A DNA stretch of 64,000 nucleotides from Methylobacterium sp. Leaf99. Lineage in GTDB: Bacteria > Pseudomonadota > Alphaproteobacteria > Rhizobiales > Beijerinckiaceae. The stretch covers positions 56,208 through 120,207 of the forward strand of contig NZ_LMMU01000012.1 of NCBI RefSeq assembly GCF_001422375.1, read 5' to 3'. Made by a program: the position numbers and the translations under genes. This document shows positions 8,481-16,465 of the stretch, piece after piece; the stretch's first letter is position 1, and every line of letters begins with the position of its first letter. Below the pieces are notes generated by a model. It was not told the origin of the DNA. It saw only the letters and a list, made by a program, of their open reading frames with translations, and did not search any database.

Positions 8481-9035
8481 ATGAAGCGACGTCGCGTCCG
8501 TTCACCGCTTGCGATGGCGTTGCTGGCGTGGAGCGGAGCGGCCATGGCTGACCCATCCGTCGGAGAGGGGCCATTCGGATTGGCGTGGGGTCCTGTCGAC
8601 CGGATCGACAAGCCCTCGATGGTCGACCGCGAGGCCAACCTGACCGGGCTGTACTACTTGCACGACCGACCCCTCGCCTCCGGTCCCGATACGGCCGAGG
8701 TGGTGCTGGTAATCTGCCGGAATGAGGGTCTCCAGCAGGTCGTCTGGGTCGGGCGACCGCTCGACGACGCGGCCCACGCCACCGCCCGCGACGCCGTCCG
8801 GCGCGAGGGGGTTCGCCGCTACGGCGAGCCGCGGCCGGGGCCCGTCACCGGGTCACTCGAATGGCCCTTGGGCCGAACTGTCCTGGCGACGCGCGCGATG
8901 CCGGACGGTACCCGGGAATTGGTGATGTCGGCCTCCGGCCCGGGCTATGCGGCCTGCTCGGAAAGCCACCGCGCCGCCACCGGCCATTCCGCCGACGCCC
9001 ATGTGGCGGACCTGATCGGCGCAGGCGTCCAATGA
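8481..9035 (+). CDS. Hypothetical exported protein
   Basis: 184 residues from the ATG at 8481, chosen because it starts a good signal peptide (MKRRRVRSPLAMALLAWSGA, cut near AMA-D). The mature protein starts PSVGEGPFGLAWGPVD and has two Cys (VICRNEG and YAACSES) that could pair. It has no recognised domain. The position between the pump and the nickel/cobalt regulator suggests an envelope role in metal stress. Confidence 0.7.
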   Translation: MKRRRVRSPLAMALLAWSGAAMADPSVGEGPFGLAWGPVDRIDKPSMVDREANLTGLYYLHDRPLASGPDTAEVVLVICRNEGLQQVVWVGRPLDDAAHATARDAVRREGVRRYGEPRPGPVTGSLEWPLGRTVLATRAMPDGTRELVMSASGPGYAACSESHRAATGHSADAHVADLIGAGVQ

Positions 9036-9108
9036 GCATGCCGACGATGCAAGGGGAGGAACGGTCCACCGTTCATCGCCGTGTCCGTCGGAATCGGTTT
9101 CCGGTGCC

Positions 9109-9279
9109 GTGACGGGCAAGAAGCTTGGTCGCCGGATGGAGACCTGGGGAGGCGGAGGCGGACGACGGCGCAAGGTGAGGCCGCATATCCGCAAGGCCGC
9201 CGGACGTGCGTTCCTGATGGCCACGATCCTGATCGCCGGGGTCCTGGTGCTGTTCGGCTGGCTCGCCACGATGCGATGA
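9109..9279 (+). CDS. Small single-pass membrane protein (putative)
   Basis: 56 residues from a GTG whose last two bases overlap the stop of a 26-codon leader frame beginning with ATG at 9032; an internal ATG at 9136 is the alternative start. The product has a basic, Gly/Arg-rich N-terminus and one clear membrane helix (FLMATILIAGVLVLFGWLA) near the C-terminus. No strong ribosome-binding site precedes either start, so expression would depend on coupling to the leader frame. Function unknown. Confidence 0.35.
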   Translation: MTGKKLGRRMETWGGGGGRRRKVRPHIRKAAGRAFLMATILIAGVLVLFGWLATMR

Positions 9280-9313
9280 AGGCCCCGGCAGACGTGCCCG
9301 GACGTTTGGAATA

Positions 9314-9328
9314 TCCCCTCCAGGGGGA
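9314..9328. promoter_or_regulatory. Candidate CsoR/RcnR-type operator
   Basis: A C-tract/G-tract inverted repeat, TCCCC-TCCA-GGGGGA, lies 12 bases upstream of the repressor ATG and overlaps its ribosome-binding region. CsoR/RcnR proteins recognise short G/C tracts flanked by A/T, so this fits negative autoregulation of the repressor-exporter pair. Inferred from pattern and position. Confidence 0.45.
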
Positions 9329-9340
9329 CAGGATCGTCGG

Positions 9341-9607
9341 ATGGAACACGCCTCGCATCCGGATATCGTCAAGCGCCTCAAGCGAGCCCACGGTCACCTC
9401 GCCGGCGTCATTTCCATGATCGAGGAGGGACGACCCTGCGTGGACCTCGCCCAGCAACTCCATGCGGTCGAGAGCGCGATCACCAACGCCAAGCGCATCC
9501 TGATCCAGGACCACATGGAGCACTGCCTCGGGCACGGGATGGAGAACGGCGCGAAGGGGGCGACCGAGGCATTGGCCGAGTTCAAGGCGCTGGCGAAGTA
9601 CCTTTGA
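9341..9607 (+). CDS. CsoR/RcnR-family metal-sensing repressor (InrS-like)
   Basis: 88 residues, all-alpha family size. The metal ligands are Cys33, His58 and Cys62. Spacings of 25 and 4 match the C-H-C set of Cu(I)-CsoR and of Ni-sensing InrS, while RcnR uses His at the last site. Extra N-terminal His3 and His6 are present. The exporter just downstream is NreB/NrsD-like, and in Synechocystis that type is paired with InrS, so Ni/Co sensing is favoured over Cu. Metal-free protein should bind the G/C-tract site just upstream and release it on metal binding. Confidence 0.88.
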   Translation: MEHASHPDIVKRLKRAHGHLAGVISMIEEGRPCVDLAQQLHAVESAITNAKRILIQDHMEHCLGHGMENGAKGATEALAEFKALAKYL

Positions 9608-9614
9608 GGACCCG

Positions 9615-10940
9615 ATGCTGAGCGTCCTCACCCATCGCACCTATCGCCATCTGTTCGCGGCCCAGGTCATCGCCCTGCTCGGCACGGGCCTGCTCACGGT
9701 CGCCCTCGGGCTACTGGCATTCCGGATCGCCGGTGACCGCGCCGGCATGGTGCTGGGCACGGCGCTGGCCATCAAGATGATCGCCTATGTCCTCGTCGCC
9801 CCGGTGGCCCAGGCTTTCACGAGCCGGTTGCCACGACGCGCCTTCCTGGCGGGCACGGACCTTGTCCGCGCCGCCATCGCCCTGACGCTGCCCTTCGTCG
9901 ATCAGGTCTGGCAGGTCTACGCCCTGATCTTCGTCCTGCAATCGGCTTCGGCGGCGTTCACCCCGACCTTCCAGGCCACCATCCCGGACATCCTGCCGGA
10001 CGAACGGAACTACACCCGGGCCCTCTCGCTCTCGCGCCTCGCCTACGACCTGGAGAACCTGCTCAGCCCGACCTTGGCGGCCCTTCTCCTGACCGTGGTG
10101 CCCTACAACGCGCTGTTCGGCGGCACGGTCGTCGGCTTCCTGTGCTCGGCGGCTCTGGTGGTGTCCGTGACCTTGCCGACCGCCACCCGGTCCGACCCGC
10201 ATGGCGGCGTCTACGACCGGACGACGCGCGGCCTTCGGATCTACCTCGCGACGCCGCGCCTGCGCGGGTTGCTCGCCCTGAACCTTGCGGTCGCCGCGGC
10301 CGGCGCCATGGTCATCGTCAACACCGTGGTGATCGTGCAGGGCCTTCTAGGACGCCCCCAGACCGACGTGGCCCTCGCCCTCGGGCTGTTCGGGGGCGGC
10401 TCCATGATCGCCGCCCTGACGCTGCCCCGCCTCCTCGACCGGCTCTCCGACCGGGCCGTGATGATCCCGGCGGCAGCCCTGCTCGGCGCGGTTCTCCTGG
10501 GTGTCGCCGCCATGACCTGGGGTGGGACCATCGGCTGGCCGCTTTTCCTCGGGACCTGGTTGGTGCTCGGCGTCGCCTACTCCGCCGTGCAGACCCCCAC
10601 CGGCAGACTCCTGCGCCGCTCGGCGACCCCGGAGAACCGGCCGGCCGTCTTCGCCGCCCAATTCGCCCTGTCCCATGCCGCGTGGTTGCTCACCTATCCG
10701 TTGGCCGGCTGGCTCGGCCCGTCCATGGGGATGCCCGCCACGCTGGCGATCCTCGGGGGCGTGACGCTTGTAGGCGTCGCCGCGGCTGCCCGACTATGGC
10801 CGGTGGACGATCCCGACGTGATCGAGCATGCCCACGCGGACCTCGACGTCCGGCACCCGCACCTGCATGGAGGCCACCATCACGCCCACGCCTTCGTCAT
10901 CGACGACCTGCATCATCGTTGGCCGGTCAGGGCTGGGTGA
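9615..10940 (+). CDS. nreB: MFS nickel/cobalt exporter with His-rich tail (NreB/NrsD type)
   Basis: 441 residues and about twelve membrane segments, with an MFS N-terminal half typical of the NreB/enterobactin-exporter-like branch (HRTYRHLFAAQVIALLGTGL). The C-terminal tail, about residues 395-436, is rich in His (HAHADLDVRHPHLHGGHHHAHAFVIDDLHHR), the hallmark of NreB and NrsD proteins that pump Ni(II), sometimes Co(II), out of the cytoplasm. It starts 8 bases after the repressor stop, so the two form one operon. Confidence 0.87.
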   Translation: MLSVLTHRTYRHLFAAQVIALLGTGLLTVALGLLAFRIAGDRAGMVLGTALAIKMIAYVLVAPVAQAFTSRLPRRAFLAGTDLVRAAIALTLPFVDQVWQVYALIFVLQSASAAFTPTFQATIPDILPDERNYTRALSLSRLAYDLENLLSPTLAALLLTVVPYNALFGGTVVGFLCSAALVVSVTLPTATRSDPHGGVYDRTTRGLRIYLATPRLRGLLALNLAVAAAGAMVIVNTVVIVQGLLGRPQTDVALALGLFGGGSMIAALTLPRLLDRLSDRAVMIPAAALLGAVLLGVAAMTWGGTIGWPLFLGTWLVLGVAYSAVQTPTGRLLRRSATPENRPAVFAAQFALSHAAWLLTYPLAGWLGPSMGMPATLAILGGVTLVGVAAAARLWPVDDPDVIEHAHADLDVRHPHLHGGHHHAHAFVIDDLHHRWPVRAG

Positions 10941-11129
10941 AGGCCGTTCGGTGATATTGCCAGCTGAGTCGAAGGTCGGGCCGGCCAGCGCAGTGGAATT
11001 CGAATGTACCGTTAGGCACGCGAGCGGGAGGAGAACGTACCCCGCGGAACGGTCTTGGAAGCGGAGCCGTTCCCAAGGCTCGGGTGCCGTCGTTTTCGAC
11101 GCATTGCCGACAACGACGTGAGGAAGCCC

Positions 11130-11390
11130 ATGAGAAAGTCCCTTTTCGCCGCCGCCATCCTGGCAACCCTGGGTGCGGCTGCGGTCGCCCCCGCCTCGGC
11201 CGCCCCCGGCATGATCGGCGCCGTCGATGCCCCGACCGCCGTGACTGAGGTCCGGATGGACGGTATGCACGGTCATCGCGGCCATGGCATGCGCCATCAC
11301 CATCATCGTGGGCACATGCTGCGGCACCATCATCACCACCGTGGCCACATGATGCGCCACGGGCATGGCCATCGCCACCATCGCATGTGA
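11130..11390 (+). CDS. Small secreted His/Met-rich protein
   Basis: 86 residues from the ATG at 11130, which has a GAGGAAG ribosome-binding site. A signal peptide ending near ASAAP precedes a mature part made largely of repeats of HHHHRGHMLRHHHHHRGHMMR type (about residues 52-86). His plus Met is suited to Ni, Co or Cu binding. A strong hairpin follows the stop, so this is the last gene of the metal block. Confidence 0.75.
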   Translation: MRKSLFAAAILATLGAAAVAPASAAPGMIGAVDAPTAVTEVRMDGMHGHRGHGMRHHHHRGHMLRHHHHHRGHMMRHGHGHRHHRM

Positions 11391-11395
11391 TCTGC

Positions 11396-11415
11396 AGGGG
11401 CCCTTCGGGGCCCCT
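11396..11415 (+). terminator. Hairpin terminator after the His/Met-rich gene
   Basis: An 8-bp perfect stem AGGGGCCC/GGGCCCCT closed by a TTCG tetraloop begins 6 bases after the stop at 11390. Only a short T/A stretch (TTAT) follows. Its placement is as expected for a rho-independent terminator of the metal operon. Confidence 0.7.
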
Positions 11416-11794
11416 TATCGTATCCGACGACACCCGGGCTCAGGTGTCGCGACGTGATGGCGGGGACCTGACACAGGAGCCCTCGCAGTCCAAGCGCGGT
11501 CCGTACTTCCAAAACTCAACTTTTATCAGGCGAAGAGGGCGTAACAGGTTGACCAGCGTCATCCCGCTTTGCAGCGCTAGTGTTGAAAATCTGACGCTGT
11601 GTACCGCCACAAACGTCCGGGATGAAGGGGGAGCGGACCTTGGCTTTTCGCGCTGGAGCGGACGTGCCGTATCCGACCCAACTAGGTCATAGGAGCAATC
11701 TAACGGCGGCCTCGAAAGCAGACGTTGCAGTCGGACGCGCGCTGCGAACGCATGCTCTCGGATTCCCGCTTCCCGCGCTCGTGAGGCCGCCCGT
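11416..11794. other. Gene-free stretch between metal and sulfite blocks
   Basis: About 380 bases with visibly lower GC than the flanks. Short frames exist on both strands, but none has a convincing start, ribosome-binding site or domain. It may be a remnant of an insertion between the two modules; I see no terminal repeats. Confidence 0.5.
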
Positions 11795-13231
11795 TCAATC
11801 CACAGTCTGCATCTGGACGACGCCGCCGAGTTCACCGGGCTTGCCCGAGACCACCACGAGGTAGCGCCGGCTCGCGCCGGCATCCGTGCGGGTGATCTGG
11901 CGGATCGGGCCGATGGCGTTGACGATGGCCGCGCCGGCCGGGTTGGTCATGAAGGCGGCGAGCGGCTCCAGGCCGGCGGCCCCCTTCGGATCGGCGGCGA
12001 GCGCCAGGACGAACGGCGTCTTCGGCGCCAGTCCCGTGACCGCGGCCTGCAGGGTCTGCAGCACGCCCTGGTCGAACAGGGTCACCTGCGTCGCCGGCTT
12101 GCCATCGGTGCCTGCGAGCGTCAGCGCGCTGGTCTTGCCGGCTGCGCCCAGCGGCTGGAGGTTCTGCTTTCCGTCCCCCTCCGGCACGGCGTTCGGGACG
12201 TAGGCCACGCCCTGCGGCCCCTGGCCGATCGGAACCTCGGCGATCACGGTGTTCGATGCGGTGTCGATCACCGCCGCCTTGTCGGCGTTCTCTAGGCCGA
12301 CATAGACGCGGCTGCCGTCGCCCGAGGGCCAGAGCCCGTGCGGCAGGGCGCCGGTCGGGATGGTGGCGACCTGGGTGAAGTCGTCGGTGCGGAACACCTT
12401 GACCTGGTTCAGGCCGCCGATCGTCACGTAGGCGAACTGGCCGGCCTTGGTCGAGACGATGTTGACGTGGTTGGTGATCGGCCCGGTCTCGATGGTCTTC
12501 AGCGGCGCGAAGGGCGGCGTCGCAGAGAACACCTGGGTCCGGCCGACATCCTTGAGGGTCAACCACACCTGCTTGCCGTCCGGTGTCGCGGCGATGTCGG
12601 GGCAGAACGGGCTCTCCTGCTTCACGCGCCCGACGATGGTGTGGGTCTTCGTGTCGATCACCACCGTCTCGGGGCTGAAGCTGGAGCAGACATAGCCGTA
12701 GGCGCCGTCCGGCGAGAAGATCGTCATGCCGGGCCCGTTCGGCACGGTGATCCGGCGCGTCTCCTTGGCGGTCGCGGCATCGAGTACGGCGATGTAGTCC
12801 TCGCCGCGCACGCTCACCCAGGCCTCCCGGCCGTCCGGCGTGAAGAAGGCCTCGTGCGGCGCGCGGCCGACATAGGCCGTGTGGCGGACCGTGTTGGTCG
12901 CCGTGTCGATGAAGCTCACGGAGTTCGAACCGATCGAGACCGCGAGCAGCGTCCTGTGGTCGGGCGAGAAGCCCATGCCGTGGACGAGGAGCTGGCCGCG
13001 ATAGAGCGGGCTCAGGTTCATCGGCGTCGGGTCGCCGAGCCGGATCACGCCGAGCAGGACGTTGGCGGCGGGATCGACCACCGAGACCGTGTTGGAGAAC
13101 TGGTCCGAGGTGTAGAACCGGTCCCTGCCGCTGACCGGCACGTCCGGTGCGGAGGCTGCGCCCGGGGCCTGCCCGGCGAGAGCCGAGCCGGAGAGCAGCG
13201 CGAGCGCGAGGAGGGTGAGGGCGGTCTTCAT
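11795..13231 (-). CDS. Secreted YVTN-type beta-propeller protein
   Basis: 478 residues with a Sec signal peptide (MKTALTLLALALLSGSALA). Most of the chain is repeated propeller blades: SNTVSVVDPAANVLLGVIRLG, SNSVSFIDTATNTVRHTAYVG, DYIAVLDAATAKETRRITV, with the D-x-A-x-x-T core of YncE/YVTN proteins. The C-terminal 130 residues are a different, Ala/Gly-rich region. Its start overlaps the stop of the DUF305 gene by 4 bases, forming an operon read from the ECF-type element at 13715-13741. The role is unknown; periplasmic binding or scaffolding near sulfite or metal oxidation is inferred from the cluster. Confidence 0.85.
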   Translation of the reverse strand: MKTALTLLALALLSGSALAGQAPGAASAPDVPVSGRDRFYTSDQFSNTVSVVDPAANVLLGVIRLGDPTPMNLSPLYRGQLLVHGMGFSPDHRTLLAVSIGSNSVSFIDTATNTVRHTAYVGRAPHEAFFTPDGREAWVSVRGEDYIAVLDAATAKETRRITVPNGPGMTIFSPDGAYGYVCSSFSPETVVIDTKTHTIVGRVKQESPFCPDIAATPDGKQVWLTLKDVGRTQVFSATPPFAPLKTIETGPITNHVNIVSTKAGQFAYVTIGGLNQVKVFRTDDFTQVATIPTGALPHGLWPSGDGSRVYVGLENADKAAVIDTASNTVIAEVPIGQGPQGVAYVPNAVPEGDGKQNLQPLGAAGKTSALTLAGTDGKPATQVTLFDQGVLQTLQAAVTGLAPKTPFVLALAADPKGAAGLEPLAAFMTNPAGAAIVNAIGPIRQITRTDAGASRRYLVVVSGKPGELGGVVQMQTVD

Positions 13232-13683
13232 CGGCAGATCTCCGAAGGCATCTCGGCGGCAGGGGCCGTGCCATGGTGGTGAAGGTGGGCGGCTGCGGCG
13301 GACGAATCCGGCGCGGGAGGGAGATCGGCGAGCGCCCGGCGCATCACCGCGATCTCCTGGCCCTGTTCGACGATGATCCCCTGCGCGAGGCGGCGCAGGA
13401 CCGGATCCTTGCCGTAGAGCAGCTCCGCCTGGGCCATCGCGATCGCGCCCTCGTGGTGCGGGATCATCATCGCGGCGAAGTCGCGGTCCGGATCGCCCGA
13501 GGGCGGGACCATCATGTCGGCATGCATCCGCGTCATCGACTGCGCCATCACCGCGTCGAAGGACGCGGAGACGACGGCCGGCGGCTCGGCAGCGGCCAGC
13601 GTCGGGGGCATCATCATCCGGCCGCCGACGAGGCCGCCGGCCATCACGGCGGCCGTGAGCGCAAATCCCAATGCTCCGCGCAT
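13228..13683 (-). CDS. DUF305-family exported protein
   Basis: 151 residues. An N-terminal signal/anchor is followed by the DUF305 four-helix core, with the family motifs MTRMHADM and MIPHHEGAIAMAQAELLYG. The C-terminal tail has an HLHHHG metal-binding-like patch. DUF305 includes periplasmic copper-binding CopM of cyanobacteria. First gene of a two-gene operon with the propeller gene; preceded by one copy of the shared ECF promoter element. Confidence 0.85.
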   Translation of the reverse strand: MRGALGFALTAAVMAGGLVGGRMMMPPTLAAAEPPAVVSASFDAVMAQSMTRMHADMMVPPSGDPDRDFAAMMIPHHEGAIAMAQAELLYGKDPVLRRLAQGIIVEQGQEIAVMRRALADLPPAPDSSAAAAHLHHHGTAPAAEMPSEICR

Positions 13684-13714
13684 GAGCCGTCCTCCCTGTT
13701 CGTTGTCGAGGGGA

Positions 13715-13741
13715 GAGATGCCGGGGAAACGGTTTTATTCC
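13715..13741 (-). promoter_or_regulatory. ECF-type promoter element for DUF305-propeller operon
   Basis: Read on the minus strand, GGAATA (13741-13736), 14 bases, then GCATCTC (13721-13715), ending 32 bases before the ATG. The same two boxes with the same 14-base spacing occur at 13800, 19099 and 20820. Taken as the -35/-10 of the ECF sigma factor encoded at 14263. Confidence 0.75.
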
Positions 13742-13799
13742 CTGGCCGGGGACGAATTCGCGGCCCTGCCGATGTGATCGATCTTTTCCAAATGTCAGT

Positions 13800-13826
13800 G
13801 GAATAGACGCGCCCGTTCGGCATCTC
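13800..13826 (+). promoter_or_regulatory. ECF-type promoter element for the sigma-factor operon
   Basis: GGAATA (13800-13805), 14 bases, GCATCTC (13820-13826), 39 bases before the ATG at 13866. It faces the operon that contains the sigma factor itself, implying autoregulation. It is divergent from the copy at 13715-13741. Confidence 0.75.
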
Positions 13827-13865
13827 TCCCAATGCGGTCATGGTCGACCGCCGGAGACCTCACTC

Positions 13866-14249
13866 ATGCGCACCATGCTGATCCGCGCCGCCTTTGCGGC
13901 CTTCGCCTTCTCCGCCGTCGCCGCCCAGGCCGCTGCGCCTGCGATGACGGCCGAGACTGCCAAGGGGCCGGCGCTCGTCGATGCCAAGAGCATGACCCTC
14001 TACACCTTCGACAAGGACATGGGCGGCAAGTCGATGTGCAACGGCCCCTGCGCCGCCAACTGGCCCGCCCTGATGGCGGCGCCCGGCTCGGCTGCTAGTG
14101 GCGACTGGACGATGGTGACGCGGGACGACGGCACGATGCAGTGGGCCTATAAGGGCAAGCCGCTCTACACCTTCGCCAAGGATACGAAGCCCGGCGACAT
14201 CACCGGCGACGGATTCCTCAACGGTGCATGGCACATCGCCAAGCCCTGA
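13866..14249 (+). CDS. COG4315-type exported protein (Yx(F/W/Y)xxD repeats)
   Basis: 127 residues with a signal peptide cut near AQA-A. It carries the family repeats MTLYTFDKDMGGKSMCNGPCAANWPAL and KPLYTFAKDTKPGDITGD, each with the Y-x-F/T-x-x-D core, plus a Cys-x3-Cys pair. Members are small periplasmic or lipid-anchored proteins of unknown function that often sit beside ECF sigma factors. First gene of the operon that encodes the sigma/anti-sigma pair 13 bases downstream. Confidence 0.85.
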   Translation: MRTMLIRAAFAAFAFSAVAAQAAAPAMTAETAKGPALVDAKSMTLYTFDKDMGGKSMCNGPCAANWPALMAAPGSAASGDWTMVTRDDGTMQWAYKGKPLYTFAKDTKPGDITGDGFLNGAWHIAKP

Positions 14250-14262
14250 TCGGTAAAGCCTC

Positions 14263-14772
14263 GTGGACGAGATCGCTGCCCTCATCGAACCGCAGATCCC
14301 AGCGTTGCGGCGCTACGCCGTCGCGCTGTTACGGGACCGCGAAGCGGCGGACGACCTCGTCCAGGACACTTTGGAGCGGGCGTTGTCCGGCTGGTCCGGA
14401 CGCCGCCGCGACGGCGACCTGCGGGCCTGGCTGTTCACGATCGAGCGCAACCTGTTCCTCGGCACTGTTCGACGCCGGGGCCGGCGCGGCGTCGATCTCG
14501 GCGCGGAGGCTTTGGAGCAGGTGCCTGATCCGGGTGCCGACCCCGAGACCGCTATGGGAGCCCGTGACGTGCTCACCGGGCTCGATGCGCTGCCCGAGGA
14601 GCAGCGCTCGGTGCTGCTGCTCGTCGCGGTTGAGGATCTGTCTTATGCGGAAGCGGCCCAGGTGCTCGGAGTACCGCTCGGCACGGTGATGTCGCGGTTA
14701 AGCCGAGCCCGGGAGCGGATGCGAAGTTTTCTGGAAACCGGCCGAACCGGCTTGTTGAGGAGGGTAAAATGA
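14263..14772 (+). CDS. ECF RNA polymerase sigma factor (sulfite-responsive type, inferred)
   Basis: 169 residues from a GTG start. Region 2 is at about residues 10-75 (YAVALLRDREAADDLVQDTL, WLFTIERNLF) and region 4 at about 105-160 (LPEEQRSVLLLVAVEDLSYAEAAQVLGVPLGTVMSRLSRAR). Its stop overlaps the anti-sigma start. The clustering with sulfite dehydrogenase genes and a COG5662-like anti-sigma factor resembles the Sinorhizobium meliloti RpoE1/RpoE4 systems, which respond to sulfite. It probably reads the GGAATA-N14-GCATCTC elements found before four local operons. Confidence 0.92.
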   Translation: MDEIAALIEPQIPALRRYAVALLRDREAADDLVQDTLERALSGWSGRRRDGDLRAWLFTIERNLFLGTVRRRGRRGVDLGAEALEQVPDPGADPETAMGARDVLTGLDALPEEQRSVLLLVAVEDLSYAEAAQVLGVPLGTVMSRLSRARERMRSFLETGRTGLLRRVK

Positions 14773-15578
14773 GCGGGGATCCGCGCCCGGTCGGCGAGGA
14801 CGACCTGCACGGCCTGATCGACGGTCGTCTGGAACCGGAGCGGCAGGCGCTGGTCGAGGCATGGCTCAGGGGAAATCCCGCGCGGGCGGCCGAGGTCTCG
14901 GCGGATCGCGCCTTGCGCGAGCGCTTGCGTGCCCGCCTCGCGCCGATCGCCGAGGAGGCGATCCCGGCGCGGCTCAGGGTCGCCAATATCCGCTCGCGAC
15001 ATCGCCCGATAACCGGGCGCTGGCTTCCGGTCGCGGCTGCGGCCGTGCTCTGCCTCGCGGTCGGCGGTGCCGCCGGCTGGTTCGGCCATGCCGTGCGGCA
15101 GGTACCCACGGTCACGCTCGCGCGAACCGAGCCGGCGACCGACGACGCAGTGGCGGCCTTCCGCACCTACGTGGTCGAGGCGGTGCATCCGGTGGAGGTG
15201 CGCGCCGACGAGAAGCCGCACCTCGTGACGTGGCTCTCGAAGCGCCTCGGCCGGGCGGTGACCACCCCCGACCTCACGGCCTACGGCTTCCGCCTGATGG
15301 GCGGCCGGCTGCTGCCGGCGGGTTCCGAATCCGCCGCGATGCTGATGTACGATGACGATCACGGCACCCGGCTGACGCTCTACAGCCGCGTGGGCGATGC
15401 GGATGGCCGCACGGTGTTCCGCTTCGCCCGCGAGGGCGATGTCGCTGCCTTCTCCTGGGTCGATGGCGGCATGTCCTACGTCGTGACGGGTCGCACCGAC
15501 GAGGCGCGGCTGTTGACCGTCGCGCAGGCGGTTGACGCGCAGGTCCGTGGATTGCCGGTTCCGCCGCGGCAACCATGA
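14769..15578 (+). CDS. Membrane anti-sigma factor
   Basis: 269 residues. The cytoplasmic N-terminus (about residues 1-80) carries an anti-sigma segment beginning DDLHGLIDGRLEPERQALVEAWL, typical of COG5662/RsiW-like proteins but without a Zn-binding HxxxCxxC. One membrane helix (about residues 84-106, PVAAAAVLCLAVGGAAGWFG) is followed by a periplasmic domain of about 160 residues. It overlaps the sigma gene upstream and the LysR gene downstream (ATGA), so stoichiometric expression is expected. The periplasmic part is the likely stress sensor. Confidence 0.88.
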   Translation: MSGDPRPVGEDDLHGLIDGRLEPERQALVEAWLRGNPARAAEVSADRALRERLRARLAPIAEEAIPARLRVANIRSRHRPITGRWLPVAAAAVLCLAVGGAAGWFGHAVRQVPTVTLARTEPATDDAVAAFRTYVVEAVHPVEVRADEKPHLVTWLSKRLGRAVTTPDLTAYGFRLMGGRLLPAGSESAAMLMYDDDHGTRLTLYSRVGDADGRTVFRFAREGDVAAFSWVDGGMSYVVTGRTDEARLLTVAQAVDAQVRGLPVPPRQP

Positions 15579-16465
15579 CCCTCGACCAACTCCGCATCTT
15601 CGTGGCCGTGGCGGAGCGGCAGCACGTGACCCGGGCTGCAGAGGCGCTGAACCTCGTCCAGTCGGCAGTCAGCACGGCGATCGCCAACATCGAGGGGCGG
15701 CACGCCACCAAGCTGTTTCACCGGGTCGGCCGCGGGATCGAGCTGACCGAGGCGGGACGCGTGTTCCTCGTCGAGGCCCGCGCCGTACTCGCCCGGGCCG
15801 AGGCCGCCGAACTGGTGCTCGCCGACCTCAGTGGCATGCGACGCGGGACGCTGGCCCTCTATGCCAGCCAGACCATCGCCAGCGACTGGCTGCCGCGCCA
15901 CCTCGTCGCCTTCCGCCGGGCCTACCCTGAGATCGCCATCCGGTTGGCGGTGGGCAACACCACCGACGCCGCCGACGCGGTGCGCGCGGGGCAGGCCGAA
16001 CTCGGCTTTGTCGAGGGGGCGCTGGACGACCCGACGCTCGCGAGCACGACCATCGCGCAGGACCAACTGGTCCTCGTGGTCGCCCCTGGCCATGCCTTCG
16101 CCGAGGCGACCCACCTCGAACCCGAAAACCTCGCCGGGGTCGATTGGGTGCTGCGCGAGGCGGGATCGGGAACCCGCTCGGCCTTCGAGGCGGCCCTGGG
16201 TGCGGCCGGCCTCGCAGCCGCCCAGCTTCGGGTCACGCTCGAACTGCCCTCTAACGAGGCGGTCCGCGCCGCCGTCGAGGCCGGGGGCGGGGCCGCCGTC
16301 CTGTCCGAGACCGTGGTCGCCGCCGCGCTTCGGGCCGGGACCCTGGTCCGGGCGGCGTTCGACTTACCGAGCCGGCCGTTCCGGGTGCTGCGCCACAAGG
16401 AGCGCTACCGCAGCCGGGCCGCCGACGCGCTTCTCGACCTGATCGCGACAGCGAATGCCGGATGA
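15575..16465 (+). CDS. LysR-family regulator (YeiE-like, tentative)
   Basis: 296 residues. The N-terminal winged HTH (about 1-60) has LRIFVAVAERQHVTRAAEALNLVQSAVSTAIANIE, and the effector domain starts near residue 90 (GTLALYASQTIASDWLPRHLVAF). This effector start resembles the CysB/CbbR/YeiE branch. In enterobacteria YeiE senses sulfite and lies beside yeiH; here a YeiH-type exporter gene lies in the same cluster at 20988. Coupled by ATGA overlap to both the anti-sigma gene and the DUF202 gene. Confidence 0.88.
   Translation: MTLDQLRIFVAVAERQHVTRAAEALNLVQSAVSTAIANIEGRHATKLFHRVGRGIELTEAGRVFLVEARAVLARAEAAELVLADLSGMRRGTLALYASQTIASDWLPRHLVAFRRAYPEIAIRLAVGNTTDAADAVRAGQAELGFVEGALDDPTLASTTIAQDQLVLVVAPGHAFAEATHLEPENLAGVDWVLREAGSGTRSAFEAALGAAGLAAAQLRVTLELPSNEAVRAAVEAGGGAAVLSETVVAAALRAGTLVRAAFDLPSRPFRVLRHKERYRSRAADALLDLIATANAG

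Noticed and set aside
11440..11883. Minus-strand frame in the 11.4-11.8 kb gap
   Set aside because: Overlaps the propeller gene's 3' end in another frame; no start signal or family. Left as gene-free sequence.
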